A stretch of DNA of 64,000 nt from Cephalotus follicularis (Eukaryota; Streptophyta; Magnoliopsida; Oxalidales; Cephalotaceae). Both the position numbers and the translations under genes were made by a program. Below, piece by piece: positions 47,950 through 59,300 of the stretch. The stretch's first letter is position 1, and every line of letters starts with the position of its first letter. Below the pieces are notes generated by a model. The model had not been told where the DNA came from. It ran no database searches and saw only the letters and a program-made list of their open reading frames with translations. The DNA lies in NCBI GenBank assembly GCA_001972305.1, contig BDDD01001502.1, positions 62,001 through 126,000 on the forward strand. Direction: 5' to 3'.

Positions 47950-50329
47950 TGTTATGCCCCAAATCATGGGAAACCCCATAGTCTGACACGTTGCAACAGT
48001 CCATGCAATTCATCATATATCATCATATCATAATCCAAAAATACACTATAATTTAAAACTTGATGCATAATCATGCATGCGGAAACATCCATACAAACAT
48101 TCATGTAGATAAGCCCATTGATATACAAAACAACATATATCTGAAGCGCTGCCACAAGCCAGTAGGTCAACACAACTGAAATACATTAATTCATACACAT
48201 CCAATCTTATATATTCGAATCTCATATAAGGTAGATAACAAAATAAAGAACTACTATATGAATCCTGTCATGGAGGTCCAATTCGTCACTTCGAAGCATC
48301 CTCTGCACTTGACCCTATTTGTTGTACCCATTTAGAGAATGGGTCAGCCAAACATAGCCACGCAGGTAATACTATATGCAATGAAGTGAGCATGTATATA
48401 CAGTTATATATGCATGGCATGTGAAATGCATGAACATCAAGTGTGGACAACGTTAGCATGTCAACCGTCCCTAAGCGGTGACATACCTAGACAGCACTAA
48501 CCATACAATTTACCATCCATACACCCTAGGTCTACAGACACTCCATCAATCAATCCGTAACCGTTCATGGGTACAAACAATCCATAAGGTTTAAGTACCA
48601 CTCTACCTCTCCAGCCCGAGATAGTACCTGCACCATCCAAACACCCTCCGTGTCATAACGGTGTGGAGCTGAGATAACTCTAGCCACATAATTCGTACCA
48701 TATCGTAATGCTAGTCCAGATAGGTTCTAGCCCATAATATAAGTTCTCTGTAGTCCGTTCCGTACCATACCCATCCATAATGCGCTGATCCCCGTAGGTT
48801 CACACCTAAAGGGATGGATTATTTACTGTCGTACAATGTGGCCTAACACCCTTAACCTTCTTCATGGAAATGAAGATCACGAATGGGTTATCTCGTTAAG
48901 TCTCAACCATAACAAATCATATATAGCCCGTAACCAGTGACCATATAACCATTTAAATGATAGAGACCTAATATAAAGGATCACATGGGATCCATCCGTC
49001 AAAACCGTCTCGTAACCAATTTTTTTGTCCATATCAAAGTTATAAAAATAATAGAGAGGAGGCCCAACTTGGATATTCACGTCCAAACATCCCAGTTGAA
49101 CTAACCTAACAATTTATTGAAACCCTCATTGAAATCATTTTGAATGTTAATAAAACTCTTTTATTGAAACTTCTCTTTAAAGGTCATGTTGAAGATGGAA
49201 CGTGTTAAAAGAGGGTTCACATAGGCTACAAGGCCTTGAGGAGGCTTCCTATAGAACCCATTTGAAGATAAAAGGATTTGGGGATTGAAAAGGGTTGAAA
49301 ACAATGTGATCCATAGAAAACACGACGCTAAGAGCCAACTGCTTGGCTAAAGTGTCGACAGTTAGCATTCAAATCGTCGCCAGTTTCGTGCAAGGCGTCG
49401 ATGGTTAAGGCATTACACCTTAAGCGTCGACCATTGCATGAAGCGTCGACCATTTTACAATACATGAAGCATTGACACTTTAATCGAAAGCATCGACGGT
49501 TTAGCCATTTTTCTTTAAGCGTCGACCATTTACATAAAAATGTCGATGATTATCCCGCACAAAGTGCCGACACTTCTAGCCAAAGTGTCGACGATTTGAC
49601 AGTAGTAGGGACTTCGTCAAACAGTATGAAAATCCATTTCAATAAGTTTAAACCGTTTAAAACCCGATCCAAAGGAAGCTATAAGCCCCTAAGTTTGATT
49701 ATAACTTAAAAACAAGCTTAAACCTTCAAATCCATACCCGTAACCCGTGAATGTAGAGAGAGAAGAGATTAGGCCTATAAACCTGAAACTCTCAATTCTC
49801 TCTCTGATTTCCATTTCAATCTGTTTTAAAGCACAACAAATACCTTAGTCCATTCATCTAGTATATATACAGCTATCCATAACCATAAGATCCATTAAAT
49901 TCAATTAAAATGCATGGATTCAAAGCGTATACGTAGAACCTACCTCAAAACTGTTAAGAATGAAGAACAAGCTGATTGGTTGCTTCAATCCTTGTTCTGG
50001 TTCTCCCTTCAAGTTCTACACTCTGCCACGATCCCAAAGACTCATTCCTTGCTCAATTCTAAGCTTTATCTCTCTAACTCCCTCTCTCACTATCTTTCTA
50101 GAAATGGAAAGAGAATTGAAAATTAGAAGGAAAGAGAGTTACTCACCTATATATAGGCTCCTTTAGGTTAAAATCTCAAGGAAGTGCCTTAGGTTCCATT
50201 GAACCCCTACTACCCACAAACAGACATAAAATGGAAAATACTATATATCATATACAATCCATGCCATCCGTACATAAAATACCATATAAATACAAACAAA
50301 ATACATACATCAGTAGCTCGGGGCTTACA
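47950..50329 (-). mobile_element. Solo LTR F2, same family as the F LTR
   Basis: It starts TGTTATGCCCCAAATC and ends GGGGCTTACA, flanked by GAAAT and GTAAT (four of five match). It is 2380 bp and aligns along the host LTR into which it inserted. It contains a GTCGAC-type cluster (49330-49600) and a TATA box on the minus strand (50147-50158). An element inserted into a relative of itself, then lost its interior by recombination. Confidence 0.85.
50147..50158 (-). promoter_or_regulatory. TATA box of LTR F2
   Basis: CCTATATATAGG is in the same place as CTATATATATG (51191-51201) in the host F LTR. Confidence 0.5.
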
Positions 50330-50334
50330 GTAAT

Positions 50335-51383
50335 TCATTTTGAAGATTGATTTGAAGATCAATTGTGTTAAAAGAGGGTTCACGCAGGTTAAACGACCTT
50401 GGGAAGCTTCCTATAGAACCCATTTGAAGATAAAAGAGTTTGGGGTTGAAAAGATGTTGAAAACGTGTTGTTTTGTGTAAAACAGGGCACAAAACGCTGA
50501 AACTTTACATAAAGCGTCGATAGTTAAAGGCTTAGGCCAAAGCGTTGACAGGTTACACTAAAGCGTCGATGGTTTAGAGACCTCATCTAAAGCGTTGAAA
50601 GTTTAACCATATGCACCAACGTTTTAAGAGTTGTTGTATCGACGTTTAATAGTTCAAATTTGATGAAATTGCGTTTAAACTCCATTTAAATTGTTTAAAA
50701 CTTGATCCAAACAAAGCTATAGGCTCCAATGGTTGATTATAACTTAAAAACATCTTTAACACACTGAAATTAACACCCGTAAACCATAACCAAGAGAGAA
50801 AAGAGATTATGGTCAAAATACACAAACCTCTCAATTCTCACTGATTTCAATTTTAATCCATAATTAGCCATATTAATCACCCTAACTCATCCATCTAGAA
50901 GATATATATCCATCCATATCCATTAAAACATGCAATTCAATTCAATATGAAAGTTCAAAGCATATATGTAAAACCTACCTGCAACTATTGAAAACGAAGA
51001 ATGGATGTGATTCGTAGCTTGAATCCTTTTTCTGATCCTTCCTTCAAGTTCAAAACTCTACCACGAATCTAACAAGCCCTTCATTGATCAATTATGACTT
51101 CTATCTCGCTCTCTCTAACACACTCACTCACTCTCTCTCTCTCCAGAAAGGGAGAAGAAGAAAAGAATAAGAAGAATAGAAGGAGTTAACCTATATATAT
51201 GCTCCTTTAGGGGAAAAACCCAAAAACACACCCTAGGTTAGATTGAACCCACACAAGGCATAAACAACCATAAAAGTGAAAATACGATAATACCATATAC
51301 ATTCCATGTCATAAATAAATACAATACAGTTCAATACCATATAAATACAAACAATTACAAACATCTATAACTCGAGGCTTACA
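50335..51383 (-). repeat. F 3' LTR, last segment (LTR start on the minus strand)
   Basis: It carries a second motif cluster (50500-50650), a TATA box (51191-51201) and a CT-rich run (51110-51145). It ends GGCTTACA at 51383, next to the polypurine-like GAGGGAAGGG (51384-51393, minus strand). Confidence 0.82.
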
Positions 51384-51705
51384 CCCTTCCCTCATTATAG
51401 AAATCTCATCTCGAGATTCTTTAAGGTCAAAACAAACAAGGGTATAATGCTCTCATGTCTTCCTCATGCTCCAACTTGCTTCCTCAAGCATGTGATACTA
51501 CCATAACACTTTAACCAATATGATGCTCTTGTTCTTAACTTCCTGACTCGGTAATCTAAGATCTGAACAGGTGTCCCCTCAAAACTCAAATCTGTCCTCA
51601 ACTCCAACGCCTCAAACTACAATACGTGCGAAGGATCTGGATAATACTTCCTCAGCATTGACACGTGGAAGGCATTGTGCACTTCTGACCAGCCAGGAGG
51701 TAAGG
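51384..51705 (-). pseudogene. F: end of pol and part of the integrase C-terminus
   Basis: After the polypurine tract, the minus strand holds decayed pol tail sequence. At 51640-51705 it reads the LALPPGWSEVH region of the gypsy integrase C-terminus, where M2 is inserted. The frame is broken. Confidence 0.6.
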
Positions 51706-51709
51706 CAAT

Positions 51710-52686
51710 TGTTCACGTAAAAAGAATGTTTAAAATTTATAGCCGCAAGTGCACGGATCATGCAGTAACGGGTCGAACGCAGGGAAACGATAAACTAGTT
51801 GTAATCTATCCAACCTAGGCGAAGTATACCAATTTTGAGATAAACTATCAAAAACTAATGAATATAAACTAAGAAAAAAATATAATTAAAAAGCGGTTTA
51901 GGGTATAGGGATTTTTATTGATGGAATTGAAACAATAACAATCTAGGCTTTGTTCTAACCCAAAACCTTGAAAAACTAGCCATAAAACATAATGAAACTA
52001 AACTAAGGAGGGAGGTGGCTACTTCCATACACTCTCTCTAACCTACCCTAATCTACCCTACTTACTACTCTACTTACTTGATTTGGCCGAAATTACATTG
52101 CTTATATAGTACAAAACTAATAAAAAACGGAAATAAAGCAATCACAGTTACAAAATCTGGCAAAAATCTAATCTTTCTATTTCTGCTGCAGAGGAAGACG
52201 TCGACTTCTTTTGAAAGACGTCGATGTCTTCTTGTAAAAGTCGCGTTTTGCTGAGATGCACTTGAAAGACGTCGACCCTTTAGATGAAAGACGTCGATCC
52301 CTTTTGGTCCAAAAGTTACAGGTCGATTTTGCTCAAAGACGTCGATCCCTTTGTTGAAACACGTCGATCCCTTGTTCATAGCTCTTGAAGGTAAGTTGCA
52401 TTTTCTAGAAAAGACGTCGATCCTCATAGAAAGACGTCGACGCTTTTTATGTAAACCCAGAAAAGACATCGATGTTAATGATAGACATCGACGCGTTTAC
52501 TCTATTTTCTGCCGAATTTGTCCATTCTTCAATCCTTACAATTTTAAGCTCCAATTTGCACACTTTTGGGTTTGGTCATGTTGCACTTATATCTAAAAAT
52601 CAACATAACACAACCAAAGTAGTCTATTCCAAGCATAAAAATATCACAAATAACTCATTAAAAACAACACATTTTTATGCTAAAAA
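51710..52686 (-). mobile_element. LTR M2 inserted in F pol
   Basis: It starts TGTTCACGTAAAAAG and ends TTATGCTAAAAA, with GCAAT on both sides (51705-51709 and 52687-52691). It is 977 bp. It is homologous in reverse to M1, and its U3 part is homologous to the patch at 20440-20902. A GACGTCGAC motif cluster (52195-52500) lies just upstream of a minus-strand TATA box (52102-52110). On the minus strand its start is TTTTTAGC rather than TG, so the end may be decayed or the family unusual. It is probably a solo LTR or very short element. Confidence 0.75.
52102..52110 (-). promoter_or_regulatory. TATA box of LTR M2
   Basis: ACTATATAA on the minus strand is placed as in M1. Confidence 0.5.
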
Positions 52687-52691
52687 GCAAT

Positions 52692-52850
52692 CATGTAGGC
52701 AACTGAACCTACTCTCTCAAGAATCTCAAAAGGTCCTATATACTGTAGGGGTAACTTTTCTTTCTTGCCAAACCTCATAATTCCTTTGGATTGTGAAACC
52801 TTGATGAACACATAATCTCCCACTGAGAACTCTAAGTCTCACATCCTAAG
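52692..52850 (-). pseudogene. F: integrase C-terminus, remainder
   Basis: The minus strand continues the C-terminal integrase domain beyond M2, with sequence corresponding to the FLKVS..GKKGKLSP region and LPYSIGPFEIL-like readings. The M2 insertion splits the domain. Confidence 0.65.
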
Positions 52851-52994
52851 ATCTATAGAACTCTTCTATTGACTCTAGGATGTTAGAAGCCTTTCCCTGA
52901 TAACCTTGGCCTTTTCCATTGTCTCTTCCAAATGACTTGGCCCTAAAAGACTTTGCTCACCTACCTCAAACCAACGAACTGGGGTTCTACACTT

Positions 52995-53700
52995 TCAACC
53001 ATAAATAGCCTCAAATGGTGCCATATTAACGCTAGAATGATAACTTTTAATGTATGAGAACTCCACTAAAGGTAGATGCTTCTCCCAGCTCCCACCCCAA
53101 TCAATCAGACATGTTCGGAGCATGTCCTCAAGAGTCTGGATTGTCCGCTCAGAATTACCATCTGTTTGGGGATGAAAAGTCATGTTGAAGCTTAACTTAG
53201 TAGCAAAAGTTGCTTGCAATTTCTTCCAAAACTGCGAAATAAACCGTGGGTCCCTATCGAACATAGTACTAACAGGTACTCCGTGAAGCCTAACAACCTC
53301 CTCAATATACAAGGAAGCCAACAGTTCAAGCGAATAAGTCATCTTGATTACTAGAAAGCGTGGAGACTTCGTAAAGCGATTACCGATTACCCATATGGCA
53401 TCATAGTTAGTTCTTATCCTTGATAACCCTGTCAAGAAATCCATCGTGATGTGCTCCCACTCACACTATGCTACTGGCAACGGCTGAAGCAATCGAGCAA
53501 GTCTCTGGTGTTCAACCTTAACTTGTTGACATATCAAGCAGGAAGAGACATACTCTGATTTCTCCCTCTTCATGTCATTGCACCAATACCTGAGCTTCAG
53601 GTCTTGGTACATCTTGGTACTCCCTGGATGTACTGAGAAACTAGAGTGATGAGCTTGCAAATAAAAAGCTCATCCATCAACTCTTTACAGCTAGGAACAC
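52995..53700 (-). pseudogene. F: integrase
   Basis: The zinc-binding part (53660-53466) reads AHHSSFSVHPGSTKMYQDL and CLICQQVKVEHQRLA, so the H-H-C-C pattern is present. The core (53444-52995) reads MDFLTGLSRIRT, AIWVIGNRFTKSPRF with Asn for the first catalytic Asp, VSTMFDRDPRFIS with the second kept, and TDGNSERTIQTLEDMLRTC with Glu kept. A TGA/TAG break separates the two open pieces near 53450. It is the best-preserved third catalytic position of the three integrases here. Confidence 0.9.
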
Positions 53701-53889
53701 AAACTCTACCCTGAAACCTCAACAATCCATCACCATGAAGAGAGAACTTGGGTTTCAACCCTCATTGAACATCTGACACAACCTTATGCAACCCTTTATC
53801 CATACCTTGAGCCTCTCTGATTCTATCCAACAATCACAGTCGTGTCTGAATCTGAGCGACTGTCAAGCAAGCTAATCGGTGACTTAAGG

Positions 53890-54300
53890 CATCTGCAACC
53901 ACATTAGCTTTTCCTGGGTGGTACTGTATCTCACAGTTGTAAACATTAAGTAACTCCATCCACCTCCATTGTCTAATATTCAGATCCTTTTGGGAGAAAA
54001 GGTGCTTCCAACTTTTATGCTACTTGAAAACAACAAACTTGGTACCATACAAGTAATGCCTCCATTTACGTAATGCAAAGACGATCGCTGCTAACTCTAG
54101 GTCATGAGTCGGATAAATCTATTCATGAGGCTTTAGCTTCCTTGAAGCATAGGCGATCACCTTCCCAAACTGCATTAGGACACAACTCAAATCGTTCCCT
54201 GATCCATCACAGTACACCATGAAGTCCTCCCTACCTTCGGGAAAAGACAAGATCGGCACAAAAGTCAAACGTTGTTTTAACTCCTAAAAATTCCTTTCAA
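53890..54300 (-). pseudogene. F: RNase H domain
   Basis: Minus-strand readings match the domain order seen in A and E: an FMVYCDGSG-like start near 54220, IAYASRKLKPHE near 54140, [19 protein letters not shown] near 54070, and [15 protein letters not shown] near 53900. Stops and frame changes break it, so no long open stretch remains. Confidence 0.7.
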
Positions 54301-54329
54301 ACTATCATCCCAAACAAACACTGTCTTCT

Positions 54330-55021
54330 CTATGCCAAGAGGGTTAAAGGTGTAGCTATCCGTGAGAATCCCTCGACAAAATGGAAGAGTAACCCGCTAA
54401 TCCGAAGAAACAATGAACTTCTATCATGTTTGTCGGCTGTCTCCAATCCCTCACTACTTCTATCTTCTCCGGGTCTATTGATAAACCAGCACTGGAGATG
54501 ACGTGACCTAGAAAAGTCACCTATGAACACCAAAACTCACATTTGGTGAACTTGGCATACAACTGGTGGTCTGTCAAAACTTGCAATGCCAAGTGCAAAT
54601 GTTTCCCATGCTCCTCCATAGTCCTTGAATACACCAACATATCATAGATAAAGACTACGATAAACCGGTCAAGAAATGGATTAAACACCCTGTAAATAAG
54701 GCTCATGAATGCAACAGGGGTATTGGTTACCCCAAACATCATTACAACGAACTTATAGTGCCCATACCGTGACCTGAGGGTTGTCTTTGAAAAAGCTTCA
54801 GCTCTAACCATTAGCTGATGATATCCTGACCTCAAATCCAACTTGGAGAGCACCGAAGAACCTCTCATATAGTCAAACAATTCATAGATATGTGGTAGAG
54901 GGTACTTATTCTTAACCGTTACCATGTTGAGCTGCTGATAGTCGATACACATCCGTAAGGATCTATCTTTTTCTTGACAAACTGGATATTGGCGTTGTCC
55001 TTGGCAGGAGAACAATAACAA
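54330..55021 (-). pseudogene. F: reverse transcriptase
   Basis: An open frame (55021-54521) reads [61 protein letters not shown], the catalytic box and [11 protein letters not shown]. The box is FIYD (54642-54653), with Tyr for the first Asp. The connection continues in another frame to 54330 (GFSRIATPLTLLA). The enzyme cannot be active. Confidence 0.88.
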
Positions 55022-55099
55022 ACTATGTATCCCTCACTGGAGGAAAGGATGTCAACTCCTCTAGAAACACATCCAAATACGCACTGACAATTGGGACAT

Positions 55100-55560
55100 C
55101 ATCCAACCTCGGTACCCATCTCCTACCATTTGTCACATATGCTAGGTAACCACTACAACCCTATCTCATAAGCCTGTCAGCATGAATGGCCAACTTTATC
55201 TGAACTGGCTGGTACTGTAAGGAATCAATATATTGAAACTGGGACTGCCTCAGCATAGTGAAGGTCACGACCTTCCCATAACAATCCACTTGAGCATAGT
55301 GTGCCGCTAACCTATCCTTTCTGAGGATTACATCCAACTCATCCATCAGCAACATTATTACATATGCTATCAGGACACAGTGGACGATTTCTATTGCACA
55401 AGACTTCCACACCTACTGGGAATAAACAAGCTCTCCTACTGGGGTGATAACTTCCATAACACAACATAAGGGTTCGGGTTCCACATTAAAATAGCATAGA
55501 AAATGCAATGAAACGTATGAGTGTGATGAACCTGGATCTATACGAGTCCGTGGTATATGT
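55100..55560 (-). pseudogene. F: protease remnant, cut by I
   Basis: The open piece 55412-55161 reads DELDVILRKDRLAAHYAQVD, CYGKVVTF and HADRLMR, the end of the protease region. Near 55520-55560 the minus strand approaches the active-site area (RIDPGSSHS-like), and I begins at 55588. No gag is visible. Confidence 0.72.
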
Positions 55561-56083
55561 TGAGAGATACAAATAGTACCTCCAATATGTAATACCCCAT
55601 GATTCTTTAGGGTGGACCCCCTCTATTTGATAGAAACCTCTGTCTCTTTGTAGTAGACACCACAGTATGGAATTGAATCTCCAGGAGAGTTTGTGTGAGT
55701 TATACGGGTATGGTTATGGTTATTCTCTTTGGAATATTTGAGGATCCCTATATTTAAGTGTCCTAGAAGTTTCATTGCGGGTACACCCTAGGATGGTTAG
55801 CTCGATCTGGGTGCTAACGTCAAGGGATGAGCGACGCATGGAGCTTCAGACATAATCCTAACAAGAGACGAGCTTGGGTTTGCTTGTTTGAGATGCTCAG
55901 CTTCAGAGTAGACTTGAGTTTGTTGCAGATCTCGTGAGGTGCCCCTGCTGTGGGGTCAGATTTGAGTTACGCTGGTTAATGCATCAGCTTCAGGATGTAA
56001 TGTTTTGCATAAAATTGTTGCGGAGCAGACCTGGTCTTAGAAGTGCAGACTAGTGCAGAGCAAATCAGGCCAAGACATAGCAC

Positions 56084-56179
56084 GCCAGAGCAAAGCAAAG
56101 CAGACCTGGTCTAGGATGAACAGACTATAACGAGCAGACCTGTTTGGGCAGACTAGAATGAGCAGAGCTGGTTGAGTAG
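56084..56179 (+). repeat. 96-bp direct repeat, copy 1
   Basis: It runs from GCCAGAGCAAAGC to GGTTGAGTAG and is identical by eye to 57135-57230. The two copies bracket fragment J. The 3' LTR has this stretch once. Confidence 0.92.
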
Positions 56180-57134
56180 GTAGCAGTGTGATTCGACTAC
56201 GACGTCTCTCTTTGTTTTGAATAAATCCCATGAGGTGGATTTATGGATCCGATTTTGTGATAGAGGCGTATAGGTATACTCTAGTATCTGATATGTTAAG
56301 GATTTGGATTTTGGGGATTGAATGTGTAGTGCCGTACACGTCTTTCCGTTTGGCATGTGGGCCTTGCAAACCCCTTGCAACTTCGCATATGTGTATGCGC
56401 TCTGGATCTTGGTAATGAGATTATGGATTCGGATAAGTCTCTGTTTTGTTGTTTTTCATTTTGAATATGTTTTGGGGTTTTGAACTTATATTAGATTATA
56501 AAATTGAATAACGCTTGAAAATTTAATACTCGTTTTGAATTGATTGTATGACTACTTACCCTCGCTTTTTGAAAATAACGTTAATTTATTTATGAATAAA
56601 GTATATGATATTTGAAGATTAAGGTATTTTCTATCTTTCAAATTATCGTTTTATGTTTTATGATTCTATATCCGTACAGAGGTTTGATCAGCCGCGATTT
56701 TGTTTCCATGCGGCAGGTACTATGGGACAGGATTCGGGCAATGTGTGATGAGCGAGACGACACCTATGATAAGGACCACTTAGGAGATGGAGCAGTTTAT
56801 GCCTAGTTATTTTATGGTCATGTTAGAACCCCTATTTGAACAACATTATGTCTTTTAGTTTATGACCTTGGATTATGTTTAAGTTTGGGCTATGTTTAAC
56901 TTTTAGATTTTGATTAAAGTTGCTAGACCATTATTAGCTTATATATATATATATTGACCATCACGCAATTTGAATTAAAGATGAGTTAATAATTTGATAG
57001 TAAGAATAAACGCAAACCTTGATTTATAGTTAAATAGTAATATATGCTAAGTTAATAAATTGATAAAAAGGAATAAAATTGAGCCATGTTTCGTGATAGG
57101 TTATGTTTAGTCTCGGATTAGGAACCGTAACGAG
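56180..57134 (+). mobile_element. Fragment J, a truncated G-like LTR
   Basis: Its plus strand is similar to the reverse complement of LTR G (about 37190 down to 35905): GATAGAGGCGTAT, GTGTAGTGCCGTACAC, ATATCCGTACAGAGGTTTG, TTTCCATGCGGCAGGT and TGTGATGAGCGAGA. It ends at a decayed GGAACCGTAACGAG. The first part of the LTR is absent. Its AT-rich interior includes a TA run (56939-56954). It has no terminal structure of its own and no short target duplication. Confidence 0.72.
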
Positions 57135-57230
57135 GCCAGAGCAAAGCAAAGCAGACCTGGTCTAGGATGAACAGACTATAACGAGCAGACCTGTTTGGGC
57201 AGACTAGAATGAGCAGAGCTGGTTGAGTAG
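57135..57230 (+). repeat. 96-bp direct repeat, copy 2
   Basis: This copy continues into ACTTGGGAG as the 3' LTR does, so the original LTR order is copy 1 flank, one repeat, then this right flank. Confidence 0.92.
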
Positions 57231-57949
57231 ACTTGGGAGTTCACCCAGAAGTTTTTGGAGTAAGAAAACATCGGCTTGGGACTGTTTTATTAAAGTCCAA
57301 AACTCTGGCCCATTACTTAGGCCCATTATCTTTCAAATTCTCCTAAATTCTGTAAGGCTCTTGACACTCACATAAATACACGGATGGTACGAAAAATGGA
57401 GAGGGAGGAAGGTGACGGGCCTCTTTTCATTCTTGTGTTGGCCAAATTCCACTTTCTTTAGTTCTCCTTATACTCTTGGCCAAAGTTTAACCATCAAGAA
57501 GGCAAACCTAGAAGTGAATTCTCTTCCATTATTGTACCATATTCTAACTTGGATCCAAAAGCCAATCCGGAGTATCCAAGGGGTTAGTTCATGATAGTGG
57601 ATTGAATAAATCTATGAGTGAGACACTCCTTCCTCATTCTCGTCATTGAGATTCTTATATATATATATCTGTGTGTGTGTGTGTTATCCTCAGTTGTACT
57701 CTGATGCTGGGTGCCTTGTGACCTGTCATATACGATACCATTTTGGTTGATGGTGAGGTTAACGTCAGATGCCCACTCTCCTAGCATACTCGTTCGTCTA
57801 TGACTGGATGTTATGTGGGACTGCCCCAAGGATTCCATGACCTGGATCTATAGCATACCATTGGTCTATGATGGTATGCTGAGTGTGAGTGTAGCGGGCC
57901 ATCCATTACTCACCAATTAGACTGTGTTTGGTTATCTGATGTTATATTA

Positions 57950-58640
57950 GCCTCTTAGCAGAAACTGAGGTATGGTTATATTGCCTTTGTGGCTGCAGCC
58001 TGGATGGCTGGTCTGATTAGCCTCTCGGCAGAGACCGAGGCATGGTTATATTGCCAGTGTGGCTAGTATTATTAGCCTCTCGGCAGAGATCGGGGTATGG
58101 TTATATTACCTGTGTTGCTGGTCTGTTTAGCCTCTTGGCATAAACCGATGTATGGTTGTTATGATTCCCTATGTGGCTACAGCCTTTGTGGCTGGTTTCA
58201 CCAGATACATCGCCTGTGTGGCTATTTTGCACCAGAGTGTGAAGGATGAAGATATTACACAGCCTGTATGGCTTCTCTGATATTATATGCACCTTGTGTG
58301 GCTGGTCTGACGATATGCAGCCTGTGTGGCTGGTCTGACAATATATAGCCTATGTGGCTAGTTAGAGGAGATACAGCCTGTTTGGCTACTCTGACGATAT
58401 TCAACCTGTGTGGCTGGTCTGACGATATATAGCCTATGTCGCTAGTTAGAGGAGATACAGCCTGTTTGGCTACTCTTACGATATTCAGCCTGTGTGGCTA
58501 GTCAAAAGAGATATTGCCTGTGCCACTAGTCAGAGGAGACACAGCCTGTATGGCTAGTATGGCGATATTCAGCCTGTGTGGCAAGTTTGAGGAAATGTAG
58601 CTCATGTGACTGGTCTGTTGATAAGCCGCCTGTGTGGCTA
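57950..58640 (+). repeat. ~28-30-bp minisatellite in the I 5' LTR
   Basis: About twenty diverged units contain CCTGTGTGGCTGGTCTGACGA, preceded by larger units with AGCCTCTCGGCAGAGA and ATGGTTATATTGCC. Units vary in length and sequence, so this is not a CRISPR array. Confidence 0.85.
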
Positions 58641-58803
58641 GTCTGCATGGATGCATGAGGATATTGATATGAAGATGATGTATGGGATATGATGAGCATT
58701 TCTGGAAATTATTGGACACGTTCTTCGATCACCTCTACTAACTTTGATGCTATTAGGTGCTCTGATGTTGCGGAGCCCAGGATTATAGCCTCGATGTTGT
58801 CAT

Positions 58804-59145
58804 ATGGAGCTTAAAACCGAATTGATCACAGCTTCATTGGCTATGGCATATTTCTTATGCAATGCATCCATATTCTCCCATTCAGAGCATCCAGTTCTTC
58901 TCGTATGGAAGCAACAGGGAATCATTTGTCACAACACACTTCGTCATCTGGACTATTCCTCTCTTATCTATATTTCAGTTGATACAGTAGTTGGTGAGCT
59001 ACTTGATTCACCTACCATGAAGCAGTTGGATCGACAGAGGCAGACCACGGACATGGACATTACTCACTGGCAATTCAGGCCAGTTTCATCAGCATGCATT
59101 GGGGAGTATGGGTTGATATTCTTGAGTGAATATGCTATCCTATAG
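58804..59145 (+). CDS. Unrecognised 113-aa ORF
   Basis: It reads MELKTELITASLAMAYFLC at the start, SVDTVVGELLDSPTMKQLDR in the middle and FLSEYAIL at the end. I recognise no domain. The first 25 residues are mildly hydrophobic. It lies between a minisatellite and an H-like LTR stretch in a part of LTR I without a visible counterpart, so it may be a piece of a foreign insertion. The TATA-less context and lack of a conserved second copy make a real gene unlikely. Confidence 0.15.
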   Translation: MELKTELITASLAMAYFLCNASIFSHSEHPVLLVWKQQGIICHNTLRHLDYSSLIYISVDTVVGELLDSPTMKQLDRQRQTTDMDITHWQFRPVSSACIGEYGLIFLSEYAIL

Positions 59146-59194
59146 CTAAAATGATCATTCCATACATGTAAAAAGGACTCTACACTGGTGAAAC

Positions 59195-59300
59195 GTCAAG
59201 GATGCTTGAGGAAGTGGACGTAGCCACAGTTGGGCCGAACCACTATAAATTCTCTGTCTCATTTTCTAACTCTTTTCTTTCTTGATGCATATGATGATTT
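59195..59300 (+). repeat. H-like copia LTR fragment
   Basis: GAGGAAGTGGACGTAGCCAC and GGGCCGAACCACTATAAATT match the end region of solo LTR H (46712-46770). It is part of the foreign stretch in LTR I. Confidence 0.6.

Larger units (their letters stand above)
35704..55587 (-). mobile_element. Ty3/gypsy element F, truncated and split
   Basis: The 3' LTR runs from TGTCACGCCCTGAACC (35704) to GGCTTACA (51383), with G, H and F2 inside it. Minus-strand pol follows to 55587, with M2 inside it. Element I cuts F at the protease/gag boundary, so gag, primer-binding site and 5' LTR are not visible. Without insertions the LTR is about 2350 bp, matching solo LTR F2 (2380 bp) of the same family. Confidence 0.85.

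Noticed and set aside
52074-52469. 131-codon ORF in LTR M2
   Set aside because: As in H, the open frame follows the motif cluster (RRRLS and IDVF repeats in translation) and is not kept in the related patch at 20470-20700.
57950-58640. Repeat and spacer pattern resembling a CRISPR array
   Set aside because: Units vary in length and sequence, the spacers are as similar as the repeats, there are no cas genes, and the setting is a plant LTR.
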